Part shown: positions 1 through 7,346 of the stretch, one piece after another
Layout: each line of letters starts with the position of its first letter
Numbering within the stretch: the stretch's first letter is position 1
NCBI GenBank assembly: GCA_044375105.1
Contig: JBILNK010000080.1
Location: forward strand, 1 to 18,118
Source: JBIKLM01 sp044375105
GTDB taxonomy: Bacteria > Planctomycetota > UBA1135 > GCA-002686595
Length of the DNA stretch: 18,118 bases
Direction: 5' to 3'
Notes under the pieces: generated by a model
Database searches by the model: none
The model's input: the letters and a program-made list of their open reading frames with translations, nothing else
Told to the model about the DNA's origin: nothing
Translations under genes and position numbers: made by a program

Positions 1-540
1 GATCGACTCGAAGGCCTGCTCCGAATAATCGACCAGGTCCATCTTGTTGATCGCGATCACCACGTGCCGGATCCCCAGCAGCGAGCAGATGAAGGCGTGG
101 CGGCGCGTCTGGGGCAAAACGCCCTTACGCGCGTCGATCAGGATGATCGCCAGGTCCGAGGTCGAGGCCCCGGTGGCCATGTTGCGGGTGTATTGCTCGT
201 GCCCCGGCGTGTCGGCGATGATGAACTTGCGCTTGGGCGTCGAGAAGTAGCGGTAGGCCACGTCGATGGTGATGCCCTGCTCGCGCTCGGCTTGCAGGCC
301 GTCCATCAAGAGCGCGAAGTCGATCTCTTCGCCGGTCGTGCCGTAGCGCGTGGTGTCCTTGCGCAGGGTGGCCAGCTGGTCCTCGAAGACGCCGGCGCCG
401 TCGTGCAGCAGGCGCCCGATCAGGGTCGATTTGCCGTCGTCGACCGAGCCGCAGGTCAGGATGCGCAGCAGCTCCTGCTTGCCGTATTCCTCGAGCCAGG
501 CCTGGATGCCTCCACGGGCCAGTTCTTCACGGTGACGCAT
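1..540 (-). CDS. cysN: Sulfate adenylyltransferase subunit 1 (CysN), N-terminal part, cut by window edge
   Basis: The reverse strand from the ATG at 540 reads 180 codons without a stop and runs off the left edge, so only the N-terminal GTPase region is present. Visible translation-factor GTPase motifs are GSVDDGKST (residues 31-39, P-loop), DTPGHEQ (110-116, G3) and NKMD (165-168, G4). The opening 'QELLRILTCGSVDDGKSTLI' is typical of CysN, NodQ and CysNC. The family hydrolyses GTP to drive formation of adenosine 5'-phosphosulfate from ATP and sulfate, together with CysD, in cytoplasmic sulfate activation. No cysD is seen directly upstream (541-1444), which is unusual because cysD normally precedes cysN. 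Whether the missing C-terminus carries an APS kinase fusion (CysNC) cannot be seen. No clear Shine-Dalgarno precedes the start. Confidence 0.95.
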   Translation of the reverse strand, partial: MRHREELARGGIQAWLEEYGKQELLRILTCGSVDDGKSTLIGRLLHDGAGVFEDQLATLRKDTTRYGTTGEEIDFALLMDGLQAEREQGITIDVAYRYFSTPKRKFIIADTPGHEQYTRNMATGASTSDLAIILIDARKGVLPQTRRHAFICSLLGIRHVVIAINKMDLVDYSEQAFESI

Positions 541-929
541 GCGCGGGTCGGCTCGTTTCCGGGGCTCCCGGTGGGGCGAGCGTGGGGGGGCTGGGGGCTG
601 CGGGGGCGGGTTGGCGGCGACGCTCGAAGAGCGACTAGAGAGTCTAGCGGCGGGGCGGGCCGACCCGGGTCGCCCCGGCCGGGCTTGTCGCGTGCGCAGT
701 GCAGCGCCGCGCCGCCGACGGGCGGCTCCGCCGGCAGGCCGGCAGCGCCCGGCGTCCCTGCGCGTTCAGCGGCGAGGAAGAGAAAAAAATCGGCGCCCCG
801 CGTCGATCCCAGCCGCGTTGGCCACCGGACGGCGGCCCCAAGGCATCGAAGGGCCTCGCTTTGCAGCGCGGATACGGCCCGAGCCGGCTCGCTTCTCCGG
901 CTCTCAGCCCGCCGGGTCCCCGCATTGGA
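541..929. other. Non-coding stretch upstream of cysN
   Basis: I see no convincing gene here. Open frames are arginine/proline-rich and follow from the GC content. The 560-660 part is strongly G-rich on the plus strand. Two small adjacent inverted repeats lie at 621-633 and 635-647, about 80-105 bases upstream of the cysN start. A 7-A run at 783-789 (a T-run on the minus strand) could be the tail of a terminator for leftward transcription, but only a weak 4-bp stem precedes it. Confidence 0.5.
621..647. repeat. Two adjacent small inverted repeats upstream of cysN
   Basis: CGCTC-GAA-GAGCG (621-633) and CTAGA-GAG-TCTAG (635-647) are each perfect, with 5-bp arms and 3-nt centres, separated by one base. 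They would lie in the leader or promoter region of cysN. Short perfect palindromes arise by chance, so a regulatory role is only a suggestion. Confidence 0.35.
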
Positions 930-1414
930 GCTCCGCCGCGGTGGCTCTCCGTTGACGTTGGACGCCCGTCCCTCTTCGAAACGGCTGCCGGAACGCAGCG
1001 CCAAGACGATCTGGGCCAGCAGCACCAGCAGCAGCGCCCCCCAGCGATGCAGGTCCCGCTATTGGCCGGGCAGCCCGCGCCAGCGCTCGAGATCGCGGGC
1101 TTGGGCGGCCAGCTCGGCGGCGCGGGCGAACAGCCCGAGCGTGTGGGCGCGCTGTTCGTTGCTGAGGCCCGCGGCGCGGGCCTCGCTGGCCAGCAGGGCC
1201 AGGGCCAAACGGGTCGCCGAGCGGGCCGCGGAGCCCGGGCTGAGCAGCCCCAGGCCGATCGCCAAGGCGGCGGCCCAAAACGTGGGCGCAAGCAGGCGAG
1301 CGCGGCCGGCTCCGCCGCCACGGGCCGGGCGGCGGCGCTCGGCTGGGGCGCGGCCCGGCGCGGCTTGGCCGCGCTGTTTTTCTCGACCGTGGGCCCCACT
1401 TCGACGCTGCCCAT
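930..1414 (-). pseudogene. Possible broken small two-helix membrane protein
   Basis: Directly downstream of the DUF2959 gene, one minus-strand frame reads a hydrophobic stretch (APTFWAAALAIGLGLL), then a helical segment (LSNEQRAHTLGLFARAAELA). It then meets a TAG at 1059-1061 and continues in the same frame into a second hydrophobic segment (WGALLLVLLAQIVLALRSG). The first part has no ATG or GTG close upstream in its own frame. The nearest ATG (1414) lies in another frame with an Ala/Pro-rich start (MGSVEVGPTVEKNSAAKP), so one -1 shift would also be needed. I read this as a decayed gene or one carrying assembly errors. The family is not recognised and the left boundary is approximate. Chance hydrophobic frames in GC-rich DNA remain possible. 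Confidence 0.3.
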
Positions 1415-1444
1415 CAGGCTGGCGGCCGGGCTGTGGGCGCGCAC

Positions 1445-2077
1445 CTACGCGCGGCAGGCGTTCAAGGTCTCCTTGTGCTCTTGATCCACGCCCATGGCCT
1501 GGTCCACCAGGCCGTGCACGTCGCCCTCGATCAGGGTCAGGCTCTGGCCCGAGAGATCGTTGGCCAGGAACAGGGTCACGTCCTCGAGCGACTTGTTGTA
1601 AACCTCGAGGGCCGATTGGGCCGGCGACAGCTCCGCCAGGATGGCATCGAAGCTCGCGCGCGCCGCGTCCATGCGCTCGTGGCTCTTCTGCCGCAGCGCC
1701 TGGCTGCCGAACTTGGCCAGGTCGTCGGTCCAGCGCCCGAAGTGCGCCTCGGCCGAGGCCTCGAGCGGTCCGCTGGCCGCGCGCAGGCGATAGCTCTGGT
1801 CTTTTGAGGCCCGCGCCCGGCTCTGCAGCTCGGCGAAATTCGTGGCCAGGTTTTCGCCCCCGGGGCTCTTCAGGGCCACCTGCAGAGCCTCGAGGGCCGC
1901 GCCGGCGCGCTGATGGCAGAATTCGGTCTCGAGGTGCACGCGCTCGACCCGGCCGAGCAGATCGTCCAGTTGTTTGATGCTGGCGGCCTGCTTCTTGTCG
2001 CTGGCGCAGCTCGACACGCACAGGGCCAATCCCAGGGCGAGTCCAGCGAAACGCCCAACCTTCGAAGGCTGATTCAT
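1445..2077 (-). CDS. DUF2959-family lipoprotein
   Basis: This is a 210-residue protein of unknown function. The start at 2077 gives a signal peptide with lipobox VSSC (lipidated Cys24), so export and lipid anchoring are predicted. The open frame extends far upstream, but that extension is Arg-rich and lies antisense through the next gene, so the 2077 ATG is preferred. The mature part is almost entirely helical and charged (DDLLGRVERVHLETEFCHQR; RWTDDLAKFGSQALRQKSHE), resembling DUF2959 proteins, which are predicted coiled-coil periplasmic or lipid-anchored proteins. The conserved-looking segment spans about residues 35-205. It is followed immediately by the possible broken membrane gene and lies about 100 bases downstream of the beta-helix gene on the same strand, so the genes may be co-transcribed. 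No Shine-Dalgarno is evident. Confidence 0.8.
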   Translation of the reverse strand: MNQPSKVGRFAGLALGLALCVSSCASDKKQAASIKQLDDLLGRVERVHLETEFCHQRAGAALEALQVALKSPGGENLATNFAELQSRARASKDQSYRLRAASGPLEASAEAHFGRWTDDLAKFGSQALRQKSHERMDAARASFDAILAELSPAQSALEVYNKSLEDVTLFLANDLSGQSLTLIEGDVHGLVDQAMGVDQEHKETLNACRA

Positions 2078-2181
2078 CGGAGCTCGGCCACGGGGGCCGC
2101 ATGGAACCCAGGCGGGGGAACCCCACCCGCGCCCGCTCCGCATCGGCCCCGTGCCCCGGGCCCTTTGAGCGCGGCTCGGAT

Positions 2182-3480
2182 TCAGCCGCCGGCCAGGCTG
2201 CTCGGATCGATCGGCAGGCCGCGCTTTTCGACGCGCCCCTGGAAACTGTTTCCCGCGGCGATGCGCACCGGCCCGTTGGGGAGGTTTTTGAGTTCCCCGG
2301 TGGCCGTCAAGGGATCGAGGGCCAGGGCCGGGTAATCGCCGCCGGCCAGGAACTGGTTGCCGCCTTCGATCAGCACCTGGCCGCAGGCTCCGATCGACAC
2401 CACCGGCCGGTCGCCGCAGCCGGGCGCGAATTCGAAGCGGTTGCCGCTCAGGGTCAAGGAGCCGTTGGCCAGCTTCTCGCTGCCGTCCCAGGCCACCAGG
2501 GCGCCCGTGCCGTAGGGCTGACCGGGGCTGGTCAAGCGCCGCAGGTGCACGTCGAAGCCGGCGCGGTAGGTGCAGCGCTCGACCCGGATGGTGTTTTCCG
2601 CGAGCCGCCCGGCGAAGGTGAAGGCACTGCCGCCCTTGTAGCCGTCTCCCACGGCCAGGCCCACGTCGGATACGTTGCAATCGCGGATCACGATCGCACC
2701 GCGGCCGGGCGGACCGGAGTTTTCGCGCGCCGTGATCTGCACGAAGGTGCGTCCGAGCTCCTTGGCGTCGATGCGCTCGAGGGTCAGGTCGCCCTGGGGA
2801 TTTTGCAGATAGAAGCCGTGCTCGTGGCGGATGCGCTGCACGACCGCCCGGCCGCGCCGGCCGGCGAAGACGAAGTCGGCCAGGTTGTGGCCCAGCACGC
2901 CCCACTTGCTGCTGTGGGGCCCGCTGTCCGTGGCGTGCTCCCACAGCCCGTCGATGGTGCAATCGTAGAAGTGGTAGCCGCGGTGCGGTTTGTCCGCCGG
3001 CCCCTGATAAAAGATGATCCCGGCCCGCTCGCCGGCTTCGAATTCGATCGATTCGAACCGGATCCAGCCGTTTTCGATCTGCTGGTTGACCGCCAGGGTG
3101 TCGCCGGGTTCGTCGCAGACCAAACGCACGCCGCTCTCGCCGACCACGCGGATCGGGGTGATCTCGGTGCCTCCGCTGGTGCGCGCGTTCCACCAGGCGT
3201 TGCCCGAGAACCCGATCCCGAGCCGCGGGTAGCGCCCGGCCCCCACCAGGATCAGGGCCCCCGGCGCGGCCAGCTCGAGGGCCCGCGCGATCGGCTGGCG
3301 GTCCTGCAGCATGCGCCCGCCCGGCAGCTCCAAGAGCCCCGGCCGGACCGACAGGGGCCCGCTCATGCGCCCGCGCTCGGCCTCCAGGTCCGCCGGCAGC
3401 TGGGCCCAGGCTCTCCCGGCCGCCGGCAGGCACAGGGTCAGCGGCAGCAACAGGCAACACAGCAGTCGGCGCAGGAGCAT
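2182..3480 (-). CDS. Secreted right-handed beta-helix (pectate-lyase-like fold) protein
   Basis: This 432-residue protein begins with a classical signal peptide (residues 1-26, MLLRRLLCCLLLPLTLCLPA...AWA before Gln27). The mature part has the rhythm of parallel beta-helix proteins: short hydrophobic strands separated by turns rich in Gly, Asn and Asp (RFESIEFEAGERAG, YHFYDCTIDGLWEH, IVIRDCNVSDVG, SLTLSGNRFEF, VLIEGGNQFLAGG). An early 'IARALELAAPGALILVGAGR' segment matches the usual first coil of such proteins (position in a list, then 'I.V.AG.Y'). No catalytic residues could be assigned, so carbohydrate lyase or hydrolase activity is not claimed; binding or structural roles are equally possible. 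The ATG at 3480 is chosen because it gives the signal peptide. It lies on the same strand as the downstream DUF2959 lipoprotein. Confidence 0.8.
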   Translation of the reverse strand: MLLRRLLCCLLLPLTLCLPAAGRAWAQLPADLEAERGRMSGPLSVRPGLLELPGGRMLQDRQPIARALELAAPGALILVGAGRYPRLGIGFSGNAWWNARTSGGTEITPIRVVGESGVRLVCDEPGDTLAVNQQIENGWIRFESIEFEAGERAGIIFYQGPADKPHRGYHFYDCTIDGLWEHATDSGPHSSKWGVLGHNLADFVFAGRRGRAVVQRIRHEHGFYLQNPQGDLTLERIDAKELGRTFVQITARENSGPPGRGAIVIRDCNVSDVGLAVGDGYKGGSAFTFAGRLAENTIRVERCTYRAGFDVHLRRLTSPGQPYGTGALVAWDGSEKLANGSLTLSGNRFEFAPGCGDRPVVSIGACGQVLIEGGNQFLAGGDYPALALDPLTATGELKNLPNGPVRIAAGNSFQGRVEKRGLPIDPSSLAGG

Positions 3481-3730
3481 GGCAGGGGGTTCGGATCGGG
3501 GTCCTTCCCCCCTGGATACGGCCTCGACCGCCCCGCTTCACCCCCGGGATCGGATTCGGCCGCCGGACCCGCGACCCGTGACCCCGCCAGGCCCCCCGGG
3601 CTGGCGCCCGCGCGGGCGGCCCTCCCCGCGGGCCCAGGCGGCGCGCTGGCCTAGGAAGGTGGGTGGCATCGGGGAGCTTTGGCTGGTTCGGGGTCCCCGG
3701 GTGCCGGCGTCGAAGAGCAGCGCCAGCAAC
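3481..3730. other. Intergenic region upstream of the beta-helix gene
   Basis: This is 250 bases of very GC-rich sequence between the orphan C-terminal domain and the beta-helix gene. Short frames here are Pro/Arg/Gly-rich with no recognisable protein. It should contain the promoter for the leftward beta-helix and DUF2959 pair, but no sigma-70-like boxes stand out. Confidence 0.4.
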
Positions 3731-4075
3731 TCACGGTTGGATCTGGGTCCACAGGCCCTTGCTGAGTTCGAGGGTCTGGCCTTGGGCGTGGCCCCCGAGG
3801 GCCAGGCCCTGCAGGGCCACGGTCACTCCGACCAGGCTCGGTTCGGCGATCGGGTCGAAGGTCAGCGCGGCCACGCCTAGTTCGAGCGTTGTGCTGGCAA
3901 CCAGGCGCATGTCCACGGGGCTCAGCAGCGCTTCGCCGAGGCCCGCCGAAGGCAAACCGTAGCCCGCCGCGTCGACCTCCGGGCTGGCGGTCCACAGCTG
4001 GGCGACCCCGTTCTCCAGGCCCGCGCTGGTCAAGAAAAACAGCGCCCCTTGACCGAGGCTCGGCTTGGGTGTGAT
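3731..4075 (-). pseudogene. Orphan C-terminal domain of a secreted protein (truncated remnant)
   Basis: The last ~114 codons of a minus-strand frame ending in TGA at 3731 align along nearly their whole length with the C-terminus of the propeller-like protein at 9869-11440. Shared blocks include 'GQ..A.L.S.G...G.AQL' at the start, then 'GLP..GLGE.LL', then 'PSLVG...ALQ..A.G' near the end. Upstream in frame the protein-like character ends near 4075. The frame opens only through an ATG overlapping the neighbouring oxidoreductase gene, in sequence that is Arg-rich with no signal peptide. I interpret it as the 3' end of a gene whose front half was lost. A very short independent protein is less likely. 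Confidence 0.6.
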
Positions 4076-4154
4076 GGCGCTCGAGCGTGCCGATCCGGGC
4101 CTCTGTGGCCGCCGGATGTCGGCCCAAAGGCATGCGGACAGCCTGGTCTTGCGT

Positions 4155-4182
4155 CTTGGGCGCAGCCCGAGCCGATTTTTTT
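4155..4182 (+). terminator. Hairpin plus T-run (possible intrinsic terminator, odd orientation)
   Basis: The plus strand reads CTTGGGC-GCA-GCCCGAG (4155-4171), a 7-bp stem with one G.U pair, then CCGA and seven Ts (4176-4182). This is terminator-like on the plus strand, yet no rightward gene lies upstream in this window, so it could at most stop antisense transcription into the oxidoreductase gene. The same 14-mer GCCGATTTTTTTCT occurs on the minus strand at 781-794. Confidence 0.3.
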
Positions 4183-4190
4183 CTTGGCGG

Positions 4191-5678
4191 TTAGCCCGCA
4201 GGCGCATTGAGGCGCCGGCGGCCGTCCGCGCTGCGGCGCGGTGCGCCGCCATCGGCCTCGGGGCTCTCGAAGTCGCGGTCCCAGAGCTGGCAGGTGACCT
4301 CCACGTGGCGCTGGTCGAGCGCTTCGCAATAGTTCGTGAACTTGCAGCGCCGCACGCGCTCGCCCTGGCCCTGCTCGAGCTTGAGCCACCAGTCGGGATC
4401 CGCCAGGGATTGGCGCGCGGCCGCCACCAGATCGCAATCGCCGCGGGCCAGGGCCGCCTCGGCCATCTCGAAGTCGGCGATGCCGCCCGCGCCGACCACC
4501 GGGGTCTCGAAGCCGGCCCGACGCACGGCCGCGCGCACCGTCGCAGCCAGGGGCAGATTGCGCCCGAAGGGCCCCGGGCCGCCGATGCGCACGGTGGGCA
4601 TGCACTCGTGGCCGCTTTCGCCGGTGTAGGGGTAGGCCGCTTCGCCGACCTTGGGCTGGCTGGCGTCCTCGAACTTGCCGCCCTTGCTGATCGAGAGGAA
4701 ATCGAGGCCCGCGCGCGCGAATTCGGTCCCGAACCAGGCCGCGTCCGTCGGGCCGCTGCCGCCCGCGATGACCTCGTCGCCGAGGAAGCGCGCGCCGACG
4801 CAGAACCCGGCGCCCACGCGGGCGCGCACCGCTTGGATCACCTCCAGCGGCAAGCGCGCGCGGCCCGCCAGGCTGCCGCCGTAGCCGTCCGTGCGCGTGT
4901 TGCGCGCCGAGAGGAAGGAAGCCAGGGTGTAGGCGTGGGCCATGTGCAGCTCGACGCCGTCGAAGCCCGCGGCGCGGGCGCGCTCGGCCGCGTCCGCGAA
5001 CAGGCCCGGCAGCACCCGCGGCAGCGCGGCGATGTGGGGCAGGTGCGTGTCGGTCACGCGCTCGCGATAGCCGATCTCGAGGGCCTCGCGCTCGCGCTCG
5101 TCGAGGAGTTCGAGCAGCGCCTCGTGGGGCAGCGCCAGCAGCGCCTCGCGCAGCGCCGCTTCGTCGCCCAGGCTCTCCGGAGTCGCACCGAGGCGCGCGG
5201 CCAGGCCCTGGCGGTGCTCTGGCCGCAGCGCCAGGAAACGCCGCAGGAATTTTTCCTTCTCCGGCCGGCGCTTGATCGCCAGGAAGTCGATGATCTGGAT
5301 CAACAGCTGCGTCTGGCCGCCCGAGCGCTGCCGCACGCGCTCGACCAGCCGGGCCAGCCCCGGCAGGAAGCGCTCGTGCCCGATGCGCAGCAGGGGCCCC
5401 GAGGGCACGTCGCGGATGCCGGTCGCTTCCACCACCAGAACACCCGGGCGGCCGTCCGCAAAGCGCCCGTACCAATCGAGCACCGCGTCGGTCACGAAGC
5501 CCTCTTCCGTGGCGCGCCAGGGCACCATGGCGGGCACCCAGGTGCGGGTGCGCGTGGCCAGCGGGCCCAGGCGGGCTGGCGAGAACAGGCGGCTGTGGGC
5601 CGCTTCCGCGGCGCTCGGCCAGCGGGCCGGCGGGATCGGCAGGGCCGGATGCTTCTTCGCCGAGCTCATGGAGGTCAT
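4191..5678 (-). CDS. NADH:flavin oxidoreductase, Old Yellow Enzyme family (FMN barrel)
   Basis: This 495-residue protein has clear OYE/2-enoate-reductase-type signatures. 'GFDGVELHMAHAYTLASFLS' contains the paired histidines at 245 and 248, and is followed by 'NTRTDGYGGSLAGRARLPLE', the classic RTD-x-YGGS motif. A later 'VVGAGGI' and 'DLVAAARQSLADPDW' correspond to the barrel's phosphate-binding strands for FMN. The family reduces activated C=C bonds or related substrates with NAD(P)H. The protein is longer than a bare barrel (~360-400) because of a helical charged insertion at roughly 150-215. C-terminally, C445-x5-C451-x11-C463 resembles the 4Fe-4S cluster motif of 2-enoate reductases (C-x2-C-x3-C-x11-C), but one cysteine and one spacer residue are missing. 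No FAD/NADH domain follows. The start at 5678 is 14 bp from a divergent dehydrogenase start; ATG 5669 is an alternative. Confidence 0.88.
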   Translation of the reverse strand: MTSMSSAKKHPALPIPPARWPSAAEAAHSRLFSPARLGPLATRTRTWVPAMVPWRATEEGFVTDAVLDWYGRFADGRPGVLVVEATGIRDVPSGPLLRIGHERFLPGLARLVERVRQRSGGQTQLLIQIIDFLAIKRRPEKEKFLRRFLALRPEHRQGLAARLGATPESLGDEAALREALLALPHEALLELLDEREREALEIGYRERVTDTHLPHIAALPRVLPGLFADAAERARAAGFDGVELHMAHAYTLASFLSARNTRTDGYGGSLAGRARLPLEVIQAVRARVGAGFCVGARFLGDEVIAGGSGPTDAAWFGTEFARAGLDFLSISKGGKFEDASQPKVGEAAYPYTGESGHECMPTVRIGGPGPFGRNLPLAATVRAAVRRAGFETPVVGAGGIADFEMAEAALARGDCDLVAAARQSLADPDWWLKLEQGQGERVRRCKFTNYCEALDQRHVEVTCQLWDRDFESPEADGGAPRRSADGRRRLNAPAG

Positions 5679-5692
5679 GCTACGCGCGAGCC

Positions 5693-6511
5693 ATGGCCAG
5701 CGCCGCCGCCTCCCTGCCCCTCGCGGGCCAAATCGCCCTGGTGACCGGCGCCAGCCGCGGCATCGGCGCCGCGATCGCCGCCAGCCTGCACGCCGCCGGG
5801 GCCGAGCTGCTGCTCGCCGCCCGCGGTCTGGAGGCCCTGCGGGAGCGCGCCGCCGAGCTTTCCGCCGCCGGCGCTCCGGCCCAGGCCCTCGAGCTCGATG
5901 TGGGCGATCCGGCGGCCCTGACCGCCGCCGTGTCGCGCCTGCCGGCGCTGCTCGGCGGTCGCCCGGTCTCGATCCTCGTCAACAACGCCGGCATCGCGCT
6001 GTCGGCGCCCTTCGAGCGCTCCGGCGCCGGCCCGGAGGGCGACCTGTTCGAGCGCCACCTGGCGGTCAACTTCCACGGGCCGCGCCGCCTGGCCGCCGCG
6101 CTGCTGCCCGGGTTGCTCGAGCGTCGCGGCGCTGTGATCAACGTGGCCAGCTCCGCCGGCCTCGAGGGCTACGCCTACGTCAGCGCCTATTGCGCTTCCA
6201 AACACGCCCTGGTGGGCTGGACGCGGGCCTTGGCGGCCGAGCTCGGTCCCAAGGGCCTCAAGGTCTCCGCGGTCTGCCCGCACTACGTCGAATCGCCGCT
6301 GCTCGAGGCCAGCATCGCCAACGTGCGCGCCAAGACCGGCCAGAGCGAAGCACAGGCGCGCGATTTCTTCGCCCGCCAGAACCCGGGCCAGCGCTTGATC
6401 CAGCCCGCGGAGGTGGCCGTGGCCGTGCTGGACCTGTGCCTGGCCCCGCGCGGCGGGCGGATCCTCGAGCTGGACGGCGCGCGGCGCATCGAGCGGGGCG
6501 CGGTGCCGTGA
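5693..6511 (+). CDS. Short-chain dehydrogenase/reductase (SDR), first of two
   Basis: This is a 272-residue classical SDR. The nucleotide-binding motif TGASRGIG lies at residues 18-25, NNAG follows strand 4 (SILVNNAGIAL), and the catalytic serine is in VASSAG. The active-site Y-x3-K is Y166-CAS-K170. Arg22 in the glycine motif together with 'LAARG' after strand 2 suggests NADP(H) preference; this is an inference from family trends. The substrate is unknown. The stop codon overlaps the next gene's GTG start (GTGA at 6508-6511), which indicates translational coupling with the second SDR. The start lies only 14 bp from the divergent flavin oxidoreductase start, leaving almost no separate promoter space. 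The three rightward genes probably form one operon acting on the same or successive carbonyl/alcohol intermediates. Confidence 0.92.
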   Translation: MASAAASLPLAGQIALVTGASRGIGAAIAASLHAAGAELLLAARGLEALRERAAELSAAGAPAQALELDVGDPAALTAAVSRLPALLGGRPVSILVNNAGIALSAPFERSGAGPEGDLFERHLAVNFHGPRRLAAALLPGLLERRGAVINVASSAGLEGYAYVSAYCASKHALVGWTRALAAELGPKGLKVSAVCPHYVESPLLEASIANVRAKTGQSEAQARDFFARQNPGQRLIQPAEVAVAVLDLCLAPRGGRILELDGARRIERGAVP

Positions 6512-7332
6512 GCTCCCCGCCGCGCCCCTGGATGCTCCTGACCGGCGGCAGCAGCGGCATCGGGCGCGCGATCGCCGCCGCCTGGCTGGAGCGCGGCGGT
6601 TGTGTATGGCTGACGGCCCGCGAGCGCTTGCGGGCCGAGCGCGCGGCGCGCGAGCTCGAAAGCGCGCACGGCCGACAGGGCGGCTCGGCGCGCGGTTTCG
6701 AGCTCGAAAACGCCGATCCCGGCTCGCGGGCCGCCCTGGCCGCGGAGGTCGCCGCCGGCGCCCGCGCCCACGGTCCTTTGCGGGCCATGGTGCTCAACGC
6801 GGGCTGGATCGAGCCCCACGGCGCCTTCGATGGGGGTCTCGCGAGCGCCAAAGAGGCGGAGCCGCTGCGCGCGCACCTCGAAGCGGATTTCCTCGGCCCG
6901 GCACTGCTCGTCCAAGCGCTCGGTCTCGAGCTCTTGGCCGCTGGCCCGGCGCGGCTCCTGGCGATCGCGTCCGCGGCGGGCTTTCGGGGCTTCCCGGGCA
7001 TCGCCGGCTACGTGGCCGCCAAACACGCCCTGTTGGGCTGGGTGCGCGCCCTGGCGATCGACCTCGAAACGCAGGGCATCGCCGTGGGGGCCCTGTGCCC
7101 CTATTACGTCGAAACCGAGATGCTCACCCGCGCCATCCAGCATCGCAGCGAGAGCCTGGGCCAGGGCCTCGCGGAGGCCCGCGCCGAGTTCGCGCGCCGC
7201 AACCCGGGCGGCCGCCTGATTGCGCCGGCCGAGGTGGCCGCAGCGGCGCTCGAATTCATCGACCGGCCGAGCTCCGGCCGCGTGCTGGTGCTCGACGGCG
7301 GCCCGCCCCGCGAGCTGCCCTCTCAATCCTGA
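6508..7332 (+). CDS. Short-chain dehydrogenase/reductase (SDR), second of two
   Basis: This is a 274-residue SDR starting at GTG 6508, which overlaps the preceding stop by four bases; an internal ATG at 6532 would cut into the N-terminal strand. It shows TGGSSGIG at residues 12-19, 'MVLNAGWIEP' (NAG instead of NNAG), 'AIASAAG' with the expected serine, and Y168-VAA-K172 as the catalytic pair. It resembles the first SDR in the segment after the active site ('GLCP.YVET/SP.L' type and 'NPG.RLI.PAEVA.A.L'), so the two may be ancient paralogues. An acidic insertion around residues 95-125 (FDGGLASAKEAEPLRAHLEA) differs. The co-substrate specificity and substrate cannot be told from sequence alone. 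RidA follows after 14 bases. Confidence 0.9.
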   Translation: MSSPPRPWMLLTGGSSGIGRAIAAAWLERGGCVWLTARERLRAERAARELESAHGRQGGSARGFELENADPGSRAALAAEVAAGARAHGPLRAMVLNAGWIEPHGAFDGGLASAKEAEPLRAHLEADFLGPALLVQALGLELLAAGPARLLAIASAAGFRGFPGIAGYVAAKHALLGWVRALAIDLETQGIAVGALCPYYVETEMLTRAIQHRSESLGQGLAEARAEFARRNPGGRLIAPAEVAAAALEFIDRPSSGRVLVLDGGPPRELPSQS

Positions 7333-7346
7333 AACCGACCGCTCCC

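Noticed and set aside
781..794. Intrinsic terminator on the minus strand (T-run)
   Set aside because: The 7-T run is real, but only about 4 bp of stem can be drawn before it and no intact gene clearly ends here.
1384..1400. Programmed -1 frameshift site (AAAAAC run) for the broken membrane protein
   Set aside because: The heptamer in frame is G AAA AAC, which does not fit the X XXY YYZ rule, and the downstream frame also has a stop. Simple decay is more economical.
64..1977. Very long plus-strand open frame across cysN, the intergenic region and the DUF2959 gene
   Set aside because: Its translation is Arg/Pro/Gly-rich without domains and lies antisense to proteins with clear motifs. Long spurious frames are expected at this GC content.
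2101..3654. Long plus-strand frame antisense to the beta-helix gene
   Set aside because: The minus strand gives a signal peptide and beta-helix pattern, whereas this frame has no recognisable features.
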